From positions 209,864,709-209,928,708 of the forward strand of contig CM057009.1 of NCBI GenBank assembly GCA_029891345.1: a DNA stretch of 64,000 bases. Reading direction: 5' to 3'. Shown piece after piece: positions 11,804 through 24,099 of the stretch. The translations under genes and the position numbers were made by a program. The stretch is from Dryococelus australis (Eukaryota > Arthropoda > Insecta > Phasmatodea > Phasmatidae). The notes beneath the pieces were generated by a model. The model ran no database searches and had not been told where the DNA came from. It was given only the letters and a program-made list of their open reading frames with translations. Within the stretch, counting starts at the first letter, position 1; each line of letters starts with the position of its first letter.

Positions 11804-13012
11804 GTATGATTTTGGCCAGTCGGGGAAAACAGCACCCGTAACAGTTCTCAGGCGCTGCCCGACCACCATCTTGGAATTTCATTTCTCCCCTCAATGTTTT
11901 CCTTTTTCCCGCATAATTTACAGTTTTTCTCTCTAAATTGACCTTTCTCCCTTAAAATTTCAATTTTTCCCTCTTCAAAGCACCGATCTCCTATTTGCAA
12001 AAATTATCTCCTAAGGTAATTTCCATTTAATTCCGGGGGATCGTTTTTGAGGGCAGAAGAGTGGTGGTTATATGTGTTTTATAGGCTAATACTTCGCCAA
12101 ATCGAAACAAATGTTTCAGGACCCGGAGCCGAAGCTTACCTTCCGCCATATTTGTTCCGTCTACCATATTCGCTGTCATATGCGATCCGGGTGATATAAA
12201 CCATGACCTTAATCTTTACGCCATACCAATGACTTTGAAACAAAAAAAAAAACGAAAAATTGCTTAAAATTTACAAAAATCTAAAATAAATTTTTTAAAT
12301 CAAGGAACACATAAAGGTACCTGCCCTCCCCGTGCCAAAACCAAACATCAGAACAAAAACCCCATGCATCTCACCAACTCACCTTCCCAATCATAACAAA
12401 TCGAGAAATATAGGGAAAAAAATCGAAAAAAAAAAAAAAAATCGAAAAATCGAGGAACATATTACTTAACATACAACATTAACAAACTCTCCCACTGCTA
12501 AACTCCAACACCCTAACTGACACACTGTCCATCGCCTGCCACCTACCAGTCATAAAAAATTAGAAAAAATCACAAAACAAATTAAATAAGTCTTAAAAAT
12601 AGAAGAAAATTTACATAGATTACTCTTTGTTTTAGACATTGACATAAAAAATCTAAAAATAATCGTAACAAAATTACTCAAATAATGCTAAAAACAAAGT
12701 TGGATGTGTGTGAACCTGGGAGTTCGATTATCATAAAGAATGCAGAATACAGCCACTCCCTTGTACAACGATCAGCAGGCAACTGAACTTTTTCAATATT
12801 TATTGGCTGTTAAGTCGGAAAGCCTCCACCAATCTGTCGCCTTCGCTCCACCCACTTACTATATTTAATTGGATATAGAGTAGCTCAATCTACCGATCAC
12901 AATGACCAACTAAAAATTAGCTTTAAATAACAAATTATCCCTTTACCCACACCAATTTATTGCATCGTCCACTCACCACTAGAATGCAGCTTCAACTCAT
13001 ATTTTCATGGTG

Positions 13013-13460
13013 CATGTGTGGAAACTGTGGAGCATGTGGTGCTAACTGTGGTGCATGGGGAGCTAACTGTGATGCATGTGCTGCTGAATGTGGTGCATGT
13101 GGTGCTAATTTTTTGTGTGCGATGTTGACTGCAGTTAGTGTGGTGCCGATTGTGGCGTGTGTAGTGTTGACTATGGTGCATGTAGTACTAACTGTGGTGC
13201 ATGTAGTGCTAACTGTGGGGTGTGGTGGTGATTGTGATGCATGTGGGGCTGATTAAGGTGTGTGGGTGCTTATTCGGGAGTGTATGGTGCAAATTGTGGT
13301 GTATGTGGTGCATGTTGTGCTTATTTTCATGCTTGTGGTGTTAATTGTGGTGCATGATGTGCTTATTATGGTGTGTGGTGCTAATTAAGGCGTGTGGTGC
13401 TAATTGTGGTGTGTGCAGTGCTAATTCTAGTGTGTGTGGTGCTAATTGGGGTGCACGAGG
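13013..13460. repeat. 21-bp minisatellite in the left palindrome arm
   Basis: The period is 21 bp with a consensus close to GGTGCTAACTGTGGTGCATG plus T, decaying toward the right. Because 21 is a multiple of three it opens a long Cys/Gly/Ala-rich frame (12960-13256) that should not be taken for a protein. The mirror array in the right arm is about half as long, so copy number has drifted between the arms. Confidence 0.9.
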
Positions 13461-14214
13461 ATGTGATTGCATTAGCAAAGAACCAGTCTTGTAAATTTTC
13501 TTGTCATTTTAAAATTTCATTCCAAATAAACTGAAGGTGACAAGGTTATGTGTAGTCTCACATGCATACAAAATTTCTGAATTCTTATACTTCAACACAA
13601 TCCGAAAAGAACCGGCCAATTAAAAATTATTTACTCTATTAATATTCTGCAGCTTAACACTGGATTCCATATACTCTAAAGAGAGCCATCGCTCATATCA
13701 ATATAATTCGTATTATATATATATATATCAACCTGCATGCCAACCAACCAAACCTATTTAATACCGTATTATCTAAAAGCATGGCCAGATATTTCAATCA
13801 TCATATATTATGCACTGCAATTCAAAACCTCTGTCGAGATACGAACCAAGCAGCTATTTCTACGAAATATTCTGATAAAATATTATATCATGTGAAACCT
13901 CGACTAAAATAACTGATCATAACACATGTGGTTACCCAAAGTCCATGTCATTAGAAGAGAACCAGCAATACAAAACATAGGTCATACGAACCTTACCAGA
14001 TATACCACCAGACCAGCAACACCCATAGGTCATATTGTCAGAACATTCAAAACATCCATTCCTACGAAAATATTGGACCCAAATACTTGACAACAATACC
14101 AACATGCCATACATGTCACCTAGACACCATTCTATACAGAGTATCCTTACCAATGAACCAACCAGGCCGAAATGTATCAATACGTCATGTCATCAGTCAA
14201 CAGATATTAGTCGG

Positions 14215-14428
14215 CTGGTGTCAGTTGGCAGGAGTCAATCTGTAGGAGACAGTCTGTGAGAGACAGTATGTAGGCGTCAGTATGAAGTAATCAGACGACA
14301 GAAGTCAGTCGACAGAAGTCAGTCGATAGGAGTCAGTCGACATGAGTCAGGTTGCAGGAAGTAGTCAGCAGGATTCAGTCGGTATGAGTTAGTTGGTAGG
14401 GGTTAGTCTGCAGGAGTCAGTTTGCAGG
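14215..14428. repeat. 14-bp minisatellite in the palindrome loop
   Basis: Tandem units such as CGACAGAAGTCAGT, CGATAGGAGTCAGT and CTGCAGGAGTCAGT repeat with a 14-bp period across the unpaired centre of the palindrome. The units are diverged at the array edges and most alike near 14290-14350. Confidence 0.9.
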
Positions 14429-15311
14429 TTTTCTGGTATTGTCTGACAGTAAGCTCTAGGAAAATGGATGGTGTGATCTGTCGGAATAGGTTGTGTGATG
14501 TGATGTGGTTTGCAAGTATTAAAGTTTGGAATGATTTGACTAAAACATTTGATTCACTGGTCTGATGGCATGACTTATTGATACATTTCGACATAGTTTG
14601 TTCGTTGGTGAGAATATTCTGTATTAAGTAGAGCGATGATCTGTCTAGGTGACATGTATAACATAGTTGTATTGTTGTTAAGTATTTGATTCGATTATTT
14701 TCGTAGGAATGGATGGTTGGAATGTTCTAACAATTTGACCTATGAGTATTGCTGGTCTGGTGGTATGGCTGGTATGACTTAATCATATGACCTATTGAAA
14801 TGCTATTTTTTGTATTACTGGTTCTCTTCAAGTGACATAGATTGTGGGTAACGACTAATGTTGCGATCAGTTCATGTTGTCGTGGTTTTACGTGACATGA
14901 TATTTTATCGGAATATTTTGTAGGGATAGCTGCTTGGTTTATTTCTTGACAGAGGTTATGTTATGGCAGTGTATATTGTGTGATGGCTGAAATATCTGTC
15001 CATGCTGTTGGATAATATTGTATTAAATATGGTTGGTTGGTGGGAATGCAGTTCGGCATATTTAATTAAAATTATATTGATATGAGCGATGGTCCTATGT
15101 ATAGTAAATGAAGCATAATCTTATGCTGCGGAATATTAATATATGATTTCTAATTAGCTTTATTTTCGTATTGGTTGAAGTACACTAGAATTAAAATTTG
15201 TATTCATGTGAGACTAAACATAACCTTGTCGCTGTCAGTTTACTTGGAGTGATATTTTAAAGATACATTCTAAAATTAGCAACACTGCTTCTAAGCTAAT
15301 GTAATCACATC

Positions 15312-15548
15312 CTTGTGCACGGCAATTATCATCTCATGCACCACATTTAGTATCACATGCACCACAATTAGCACCACAATTAATACCACATGCATCACAA
15401 TCAGCACTACAAGCACCACAATCAGCACTGCATGCACAACAATCAGCATCACATGCACAAAATTAGAACCACATATACCACAACAAGCATAACATACACC
15501 ACACCCAGTACAACATGTACCACAATTAGCACCACATCCACCATGAAA
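15312..15548. repeat. 21-bp minisatellite in the right palindrome arm (inverted)
   Basis: Units like GCACCACAATTAGCACCACA are the reverse complement of the left-arm array. The array is shorter and more diverged than its partner. A related unit appears at 33890-34055 outside the palindrome. Confidence 0.85.
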
Positions 15549-16794
15549 TTATGAGTTGAAGGTGCATTCTAGTGGTCAATGAGTGGTGCAATTGATTGGT
15601 GTTGTTGGACAGAAAATTTGTTATTGAAAGTAATGATTCAGTGGTACAGGTGATCTGCAGATTGGGGCACCTATAGCCAATGAAATATAGTTTTGGGGGT
15701 GGAGCGAATGTGACGCAATGGTGGAGGCTTACCAGCTAAACAGTCAATAAAAATTGCCCAGGTTCATATTCCAGATGACTTACATACCAGAGAGTTGCTG
15801 TACTTTTACATCCTTATGAAAATCGATCCCTCTGTGTTACACACATCCAAATGTTTTTCACATTAGGCGTGTAAATTTTTCCCTTTTTGGTTCTACTTTT
15901 TTTAAATATTTTTTCTCGATTTTTCGATTTGAATGTCATTTGAGTCAATTTCCATGTCGACATCAAACATTCTGGTCTAAGTCATAAATGTAATTTTCTC
16001 CTTGATTTAATTTTTTTTTCAATTTGTTGCGATATTTCTCAATATTTGTGATTGGAAGGGGTAGATATAGGATGTGGTTATTGCTTAGTGTGTTAGTGTC
16101 GAGCGGGGTGAGGGCGGGGTAACATTATATGTTCCTTGATTTTAAAATTTTAATAAATTTTTCTATATTTTTTTATGATTGGAGTTAGGGTAGCTGAGGG
16201 GCATAAGATGATGGTTAGGGTGTAGTGGTTAGCAGGGGGAGCACTGGGTCACATTCTCTGTTGCTATGCTTTTTTTTTTGCTTCTTTATATCAATTTTTA
16301 TATTTAGAAATAAGGACACAGGCACAGGGTCATGGTCAAGGTACAGAACAAGGTCAAGGACATCCCCGTCCAGATAGCAGCCAAGAAGACTGACAGAACC
16401 GAAATTGTGGAAGGTCGACTTCGGTTCCACGCCCTGGACCATGTGTATCAGTTTGGCATAGTTTTTGCCTATAAAACATATATAATCATCACTGCTCTGC
16501 CCTCGAAAACGATCACCCTGAATATGATGAAAAGAGCATTTGGAGCCATACATTTTGCACGTGGGGAATCAATGCTTTTAAGAGGGGAAAAAATAAAAAA
16601 TTTTGCTGAGGAAAGGGACATTTTGAAAGGAAAAAGGACATTTTAAGAGAAAAATGGTCGCATTCGAAAGAAAACAGTAAATTGTGAGGGAAACGTACAT
16701 TTAGAAGGATAAGGTTAATCCCAAGCTGTTTGTTGGCCTGCGCTTGGTGCCTGTGCCAGATGAGGTTGCCCCCGACTCGCCATTATCATGCTAC

Positions 16795-17599
16795 TTCTAT
16801 ATTTTTTAATACAACTATTTTTTTCAAATATTTTTTTTTTCATTTTTGACGAAAATAAACTCAGAGTGCGCGAAACACTACTAAAGTATCTTTCTTTGTT
16901 ACTATGGTCATACCAGTTTATAATTGTGTTTAAATTTAAATAAAAAAGTCAAACACGAGCGATTTCCGATTGTTTAAATTTAGGATACAGTTATACAGAT
17001 GCCACAGTAGTTTGTCTTTCCCATGTACAACTCAAATTTATTATTATATCGATATGAAAAGTTTAAAAATGATACAATTTAATTTTTCTCCCTAAATCAA
17101 GACGAGATCTAATCTTGTATAATTTTGTGGTACTAATATATTGTTCAAATTACTATAGGAATCGCATGTTAACAATCGAATGTGGTAGTGACAAACCTGG
17201 CTCAAGTCCAGTTATAGAAAAAAAATACAATCTAGCAACCACTAACTTACAGACATATTTGATCTTCTTTGAGAAACTTTTTTGGTCACGCCATTGACAC
17301 CTCAAAAGCATCAGGAAAGCGCAAGTCGTAAAAGTAAGGTATGTACATTAAGTCCAGAGTTATGTTTTAATTTTATGACCTCGCTTTTGAGAGTAGCCCA
17401 AAACTCTTCACTCTTCTCTCACTATTTTAATTCTAGTTAGCTTCCACTAGATAAAAATCGAAATACATCAGCCAAATGCCGATCACAGGCAAGCATCCTG
17501 ATTCCGAACATTACGTCCTAGGAAACCCCATAAGTACAATTGGGTGCCATTTTGAAAACACTGGTGATATAACCACCAAATGTATGATTAAATTAACAC
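16795..17599. other. Intronic DNA, nothing recognised
   Basis: AT-rich stretch with poly-T runs; no gene or repeat boundary was seen. Confidence 0.4.
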
Positions 17600-17660
17600 T
17601 CGCTATCCTCATCGGCTCTCAAAACCTCGCTGTTAAGAGCCATCCACATCTCTTCACCCA
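17600..17660 (+). repeat. Isolated SINE-1 3' module
   Basis: TCATCGGCTCTCAAAACCTC followed by GCTGTTAAGAGCCATCC matches the tail seen at 44158-44215, reversed at 46280-46325 and reversed before the SINE at 62655. No tRNA-like head is attached here. Confidence 0.6.
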
Positions 17661-17727
17661 ACACTCACTACCAGTAACAGGCTGATGCGGTGCATTATAT
17701 ACACTGAGCTTGTTGTGAAGCACCTTC

Positions 17728-18519
17728 AAGGTTACCAGACAGACGGTATTCAAAAAGAGGACATGTTGAAGTAATTGGAATGAAAAAAGAGGACACTTGC
17801 AATAAAATGACACGAAGAAAGTGGACACACAATTTTACGAGGTAAATGTACAAAATCAATATACTTAGTTGTAGGTTAGTTAAATATTACATGCATAATT
17901 GTATCCAAAAATCGGCACCATATAAATTTAAATTATTATAATTTTTTGCAAACAGATTAAGTAATAATAATATTCACTCAGAATATTCCTTTTGGTTTGT
18001 AGGCACTACAGAATAATTTGCAAGCAAATAATTAATAAGTATTTATATAACCACAGCTGTAAATAAGCACTGCACACAATTATTTTATAAACTGAAACTT
18101 AATCACTCTCGCACAGCTCAGGATCAGATATATTTCGATCGTATTTATTTGGCGTTTGTATTTGTTCTAACAGGTTTCTATTTCCTAGCAAATAATCATC
18201 AAATTCTGAATTGATTAGGCACCACTCAACTTAGACACATAAAATAAAATAGCCCGGGAAAAGTATATCAGTTTTCATTAAGACAAAATTTTTACATAAT
18301 ATTCTCCAAAAAGTTTGCACTTTTGTAGGAAGTTCGTTGACACTGTTACTAAATTACAAATAAACGACATATAAAAAACCTACAAGAATTAAGCTTCACT
18401 GTATTACACTTTTATTGAACAAGAGGGCATTTCGTTATTTTTGTAAAACCCAGCCGGACAGTTTACTAGGTCTGAAAAACAGGACATGTCTGGGTAAAAG
18501 AGGAAGTCTTGGAACCCTA
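17728..18519. mobile_element. Candidate non-autonomous TIR element
   Basis: The left end AAGGTTACCAGACAGACGGT and the reverse complement of the right end TAGGGTTCCAAGACTTCCTC are similar, and both are followed inward by related words (AAAAAGAGGACATGTTG against CCAGACATGTCCTGTTTTTC). The interior is AT-rich and non-coding. Ends of the form AGGGTTnCCAGAC occur in several non-autonomous DNA transposons, but I cannot fix the superfamily. Confidence 0.55.
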
Positions 18520-18989
18520 AACAACTCTGGCTATCATCATGACCTCAAAAGACCGATGTTATACGATATACTCCAAGTAATATTATAAGCTAAGTGAGCA
18601 ACAATTTTGGGATATTTGGATATAGAACCACCTAATTCTGATGGAAGGTAACACTCCTAACAAAAAAAAAAAAAAAATATGTCCTAGTTTTTGTAAGCGC
18701 ATTTGGCAATTATTTCTAAAGAATCGCAGATAGAAATGCCAATTTTAAGTTTTAGGTTAAACTCAGGAACCCCGAAAATCATAATATGTTGCATTATAAC
18801 CTAAGCTTTTTTTAAAAGCAAACTTTGCCACATTTTCACACCATTTGATAAAACGCCATCAAATGTGAAATCGTAACTAAGGTTTGTGACAGACAGATGT
18901 GATATATTATTCTCTAAGCTTTTATGTCTGTAGAATATTTACCGAGATTTTGAAGTTATTATGCTAACTGCACACAATATAGCTATATA

Positions 18990-20005
18990 ATCGCTTCCTC
19001 ATATTTAGTGTACTATGGCAAATGTGGATAATTTTTTCCTCATGGAAAAAATACACAATATTATACAGTTTATCCTGTGATAACCCATCCCATACAGTTT
19101 GTATATTCACTTGCAATTCCTGTAGATTTTGTGGTAGGGGTGGAGTCATGATAGAGTGGACAGTAGCCTCACAAATTTTCTATTGAAGATAGGTCGAGAT
19201 ATAAGGCTGGCCATAACAGAGTACCCATGGCCTCAAGGTATGCTATTGAGATGCCAGCAGTATGAGGATAAGCATTGTCCGGTTAAAACAATGCATTGGT
19301 GTGAGTTTTCACAAACAGCAGGGTCACTGTTTGCAGGAACTAATGAACATATTGTTAAAATCTCAAGTTGCATGTGATGAAAACAAATGGAAATCATGCA
19401 TAGTATGAAATCGCACAATGTCACCAGGTAGTATGGACATATGATGTGTGACAAGCGACAGTTTATCATTGTGCTGTGTGCTTTGCGTCCTCACACATAT
19501 GTGTCCTTAAACACCATCATCAGTGAAAATTCCCCACTACCATTCTGCATGGCTCCATAAAAGTCGGTCATGTAACTATTGTATCCTGTGGTGAAGTTGA
19601 TGTGGTTTCAAGAATGATAGTCTTAAAATAAAAATCTGCGTGCATGTAGTCCTGCTTCGTACAGTCATCTACCAATGATGCTGGTACATACAGGATGCTG
19701 CAAAGTGGACATCACTGCTTGCTGAATGTCTGAAGTTGTAGAGGTTGGGGCACATGTGCATGTCGATCGATCAATATTGTCTCTCTCGGTGTGGTTGTGG
19801 TGGTCTCCCAGGTCCTGTGTATCGTATGTGCGTGCCTTCTCCAATAAACTGGAGTCAACAGTATGCTACGGTAATACCTGCACGACTAGTGGGTGTACAA
19901 TATGGTGAAATGACCATCCTACTTCCCGCAGCCATACGATACAACCTCTCTCGAACGCATCAAACTATTCGAAGTGCTGTCGAACGCGTCTCATAGGCAG
20001 ACTTC
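18990..20005 (-). pseudogene. Tc1/mariner-type transposase pseudogene
   Basis: Read on the minus strand, the pieces follow the order of a Tc1-like transposase. Near 19950-19990 lies a helix-turn-helix segment (AFERGCIVWLREVGWSFHHI). Near 19640-19700 is 'LYEAGLHARRFLF', typical of the end of the DNA-binding domain. Near 19220-19270 is 'TLLWPALYLDLSSIENL', which matches the WPA.SPDL.PIE motif holding the third acidic residue of the DDE triad. Next comes 'LPQNLQELQVNIQTVWDGL' (18964-19149), the usual C-terminal helix. Stops and frameshifts interrupt it throughout. No terminal repeats were located with confidence, so the limits given are those of the recognisable coding remains. Confidence 0.8.
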
Positions 20006-22023
20006 ACTTTGAAGGGGTGCTGTCTATCCAGTACAGAGATTATGTCCGACCCTGCTGATGTTACTAGCATGGCCGAACATGAAATTTGAATCATCTCTGT
20101 GCCACACATTATCAAATATACCCATCATGTTTCATTCCTGGAGGTTGCTTCCTTTTGGGTGCAACTATTTTGATGATGTGTGTCCAGACAACTGTGCTTA
20201 CACAAGAAGTTACATTAAATATAGCTACATATATATATATACACACATTAAGGGGAAGATACTTTTTTTCTATTGTAAAGTTAGTAAAAAAAATCTTTTT
20301 CTCTCAATTTTGTTCAACATACTGCCCATTAATAAAATTAAATATGCACTATTTACAGAAGTCTTTTATTATTGAATGACTCTTTCTGTATGCATATAAC
20401 TCTTCTTGACTTTCCTTAGATAATTGCATGATGCATAAGATAACTTATTTTTAAAAAATTAGTATAATGAACAAAATAAGCATTTTTATACAACACTAAT
20501 GTTTTCAGTCGTTCGTAACGGCATAGCATTCCTATGTATGTTGCTATGTAATTTAATGTTCAGTGACTTTGTAAGCTTCGTGCATTCGTAATGGTAAAAA
20601 AAATAGTTCATGCTTCGTTGGCTCACATTCAATTTATTTGCTTGTGGACACACAAAAGTCTCAAATTCGATCAACGAAATTCTTGGTTAGAATTGTAAAT
20701 ATTAGTACTTTTGTTGTCCGTTGAAATGGCTGAGGTGGGCATAGTTTGCACACAACTCTCACTGGATCAGTTCGACTCTCGGTGATTAAATTGGGTGCTG
20801 CCACGAACTTGCGAAATGCATAGGAAGTGGACGAACAATTGACATTATTATTGCACATCTGTCTTTCCAATAATAATAAATCAAGGACAAGCCATCCCAC
20901 AATAATGCGCCAAAGGATAATTTAGCTGGTTTGATACCATCGTTCACAAACTGCTCGTTTCGGAAATAAAGTAAAATATTTCATCTTACTCTTTTCCTCA
21001 TTAAGCTAGATATCTGTCGACATTGGCAAAATTAAGACATACTTTTGGCTTATAAGTGATGATGTTTTATTTTGGGTAATAAGTTTTCTTTTTCATCGTA
21101 TTCGCTATTAGATATCAATTTAACATTGCATTGAGCAATGGTCAGATCCAATCCTTCCTCATGTGTGTATTTATCATTTGGCTGGGGTAACTATTTTTAA
21201 TTTCCATTTTCTTTCACACTTTATATATCTAGCTTATGCCTACTAAATACCGACACAATGTAAAAGAATGTAATCAGGATACTCTCTAATTCTGATACTA
21301 AATGTACACTGGGTATTAAATTGCGATAGTACAATATTCGCCAAATATTTCGGTAATTTTGCAAAATATACTAGAATATTTTACATGCAGACATTATTGT
21401 TTCCTCCATTACAACGACTAATGTCAATTTCGACATAAATGATAAAATTGCTTGTCCTCAGACAAATATGCAAGTGGTGAAATTCAACCACAGGTTAATC
21501 ACGAAGAAAAGCCGAAAACAAATATTACGACCTATTGTATGAAGTGAATTGTAATGGTGTTACACATCTTGGAAGTTGGAGCAAGAGTACTAGTGTACTA
21601 CACATATTGGAGAAAATATTCAAGATGAAACACTGAATATGTAGATAATATTTCAAAGAACGAAGATCTGTGAACACCACATCATATATCTGTCGCTGTC
21701 ATCAAATTATTTTATGTTAATGACTATGGCTACTATTTTATTTCAACTTTATCTCATTTATACTATTGAAAGCTTTGGATTTTAACTATGGATTATTAAT
21801 ACACATGTCACAATTACATTTACACATTATACAGACACTCCGTGTTCAGTTTTATATAATTTATTTAGTTTTTGTAATAAACTATAGTGCTACAGGTACA
21901 ACTTCAAAGATGCGTACCACCCTTACGACTAACCTCAGACAGTAGGCCATATATAAGTATTCAAATTATTTTTATAACCTACTTCTGAAGTTTGTCAGTC
22001 TAACGTTGTTCATCCTGCATTTC
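20006..22023. other. Intronic DNA, nothing firmly recognised
   Basis: Contains a short (TA)n run near 20229 and two overlapping frames at 20058-20379 dominated by I/Y/F. A minus-strand frame at 20661-20900 has no recognised domain. The stretch at 20030-20160 may be the 5' part of the Tc1-like remnant, but its translation is not convincing. Confidence 0.35.
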
Positions 22024-22559
22024 TGTGAAAATTAAGTTGTCAGTTCCACACTACGTAAAGTACGAATTGCCTGTATGGTGTTTACATCGACCTCAGCATG
22101 AGCTATCAGTATTTGGATTGACGAAAGTTCGAGAGCTTTTGCAAGGCTATTACAGCATTCCAGCACACATGAAAATCCCTCGAAAATTTGATATTCTCAT
22201 ATTGAGAGCAAAAGTAATTATGCCTATGTTTGTAACTTCATGGTAGTATTTTTCGCTTCTTCTTCCACATTCTTCCCCTTCTCTCTACATTATTGTCCTC
22301 AAATACAGTTATTCCCAATATTTTTACTACTGGCGAGTTCTTCCAAATTTCCATTGTGGCGATAAATTTAGACCAACTGTTTACCTGGTATTTCATATTG
22401 TTCACTGCTCTAGCAAGACTGGTAACACTGCCGACTAAACTGCACAGAGCACTTAGTACAGGTAGAATGAATGGCAGGAAGTCTCCACACTTTCTTCCTG
22501 TATGTGTCGTCCTATGAGACTTCATGTTCTTTCTCCTTCGGGAGGAATGTTGCTGGTCG
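22024..22559. other. Unassigned stretch with a 73-residue open frame
   Basis: The + strand frame at 22025-22246 (with 'HELSVFGLTKVRELLQGYYS') has a protein-like composition but matches no family I recognise and lacks clear flanking splice sites. I do not call it a gene. Confidence 0.2.
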
Positions 22560-23600
22560 TTTGAGGTGGTGTGGCAGAACCATGCTATAGCAGCCGAGAC
22601 CAATTTCTGTCTGAGACCTTACAAAGGGTGGATGAAGCATCTCTTATAGCCTCTCTCCACTCATGGCGACCCAAGGCTTCTCATGTCACCCTTGATTTTG
22701 CAAATTTGACTCTGCCACCCGTTTCCCTATGGGATGTCAGTTTTCTTGCGACTGGTGAGGTGTATCTGCCATGATGGCATGGGCCGACAGTTGGTACCTA
22801 GGCCCGATCACTTGGCAGGGTGTTGGACCACTTGGCATTCAGGCCGTTGGGGCTCAATAACCATGGATTTCAATGTGAAGAAATTCTGTAGTATGGTAAA
22901 GGAGTGTGGCCGATGACGGCTCCCTCGAACTGGGGCAACCACCTAAGCGCCTGGTGGGTCTAGGAGAGCGAGGGTCAGGTTGGAGTGATGAAACTTTGGA
23001 GGTATGTCTTTTAGATGATGAAATCTATTCTGTATTGGGTCTAATGTTTAGGCCCAGGGAGGCATTAAAGTGTTCTCGACCACTTAATGGAAGGGACTGC
23101 CTCGGTTCGCCCGACACACCATCGGCGGAGCATTCGGTCGTGAATAACCCACAAGTTCCATGGAAAATAAGTGGGAGCATGGGAGAATTAGTTGGCCCCA
23201 CCAGAAGTTCCCTCTGGGGCCCTATCACAGGGATGTACTCGTGCTGGAAGTGGTTGACCCCGTATGCTCGGGGAGGTTCGGAGAGTTCCCACTCTCGATG
23301 ACATACCTGGCTGTGAGCAGGCATGCTGCTCTGGCAGCGTACTGGAAAGGCACAAGGGGTTGGATAGTCCCCAGCTAGACCTCCCGCTTGGTATTTGAGG
23401 GTAAGGGTCTCAGAACTTCCAGGAAGGGAGACTTCTTATGTGACTGTATATAAGTGTTTGGGCTTTGGGCGCTAGTCAACACAGGCATTAGTCAGGATTT
23501 CCTGTATTGAAAGGACGTGATCCCTCTTCCCCACCTAGTAGGAGGCCAAAGTGTGGTAAGGCCTAGCGGCTAAGAGTGCTGGATTAAAATATAAAAACAG
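22560..23600. other. GC-richer unassigned block
   Basis: Base composition rises sharply above the surroundings and several frames on both strands stay open at once (22571-23378), which usually reflects composition rather than coding. A TATA-like TATATAAG lies at about 23451. I recognise no reverse transcriptase, gag, integrase or host domain. Untranslated parts of a retroelement or of another repeat are possible. Confidence 0.3.
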
Positions 23601-24099
23601 GGACTGAGAGGTCTTTGACATATATATATATATATATAATCGCAAGCCCATCCATCCCATTATTTAAGGTAACATGAGTTCTGAATATCCCCACGGGGTT
23701 AGTCATTCGCCGAACTTCTACTGTAATGACTTGGCTATTTTCTTGACTTTGTGCGTTTTGTGGCGTCAGCAGCATGACGATTTTCCAACTTTATTGCTTG
23801 GACCATAAACAATGTTGTGTTCATTGTAAGCTATGTACACAGAACTGATATGGATATTACTGTGGGCCAACCTCCTAGTCTATCTTGTGCTGGGGCCACA
23901 GACCCAACAAACAGGAATGTGAGCTCTGTACAGAAGGTTACTTATAAGAATAATTGCTAATCCACGTCCATTTTTTAACTTCAATGCGCGATGCACAACG
24001 ACAAACTGACTTGAAACTACAAATTTATAGTGAATTATACATTTATTATATGTGGACAAGTGAATGCAAACTTCATAAGTACTAGTACTCGTTTGTTCT
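23601..24099. other. Intronic DNA with a short TA microsatellite
   Basis: A (TA)n run lies at about 23621-23638; otherwise nothing was recognised. Confidence 0.4.

Larger units (their letters stand above)
11801..16794. mobile_element. Giant imperfect palindrome, foldback-like element of about 5 kb
   Basis: The left arm (about 11801-14215) and the right arm (about 14560-16794) are inverted copies of each other. The outer ends read AGTATGATTTTGGCCAGTCG and, reverse-complemented from the right, AGTAGCATGATAATGGCGAG. Inner pairs include CCATTCCTACGAAAATATTG (left, about 14055) against the complement of CGATTATTTTCGTAGGAATG (right, about 14690). A pair flanking the arrays is AAGGTGACAAGGTTATGTGT against ACATAACCTTGTCGCTGTCA. 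Each arm carries a 21-bp minisatellite in inverted orientation, and the unpaired centre carries a 14-bp minisatellite. No transposase was recognised; open frames at 12960-13256, 13932-14259 and 16215-16646 are by-products of the repeats or unassigned. Long inverted arms built partly of short tandem repeats around a loop resemble Foldback (FB) elements of Drosophila. That is an analogy, not a demonstrated relationship. Confidence 0.85.

Noticed and set aside
12960..13256. 98-residue Cys/Gly/Ala-rich open frame
   Set aside because: It is a translation of the 21-bp minisatellite; the period is a multiple of three, which keeps the frame open. The mirror array does not preserve a frame.
14035..14594. 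Short frames near the palindrome centre
   Set aside because: They lie in mirrored, diverged arm sequence or minisatellite and keep no common protein between arms.
13013..15548. CRISPR-like or prokaryotic repeat array
   Set aside because: Units are contiguous without spacers, no cas-like genes are present and the context is clearly eukaryotic.
22238..23378. Overlapping frames up to 131 residues
   Set aside because: Same reason: composition-driven openings on both strands and no recognised domain.
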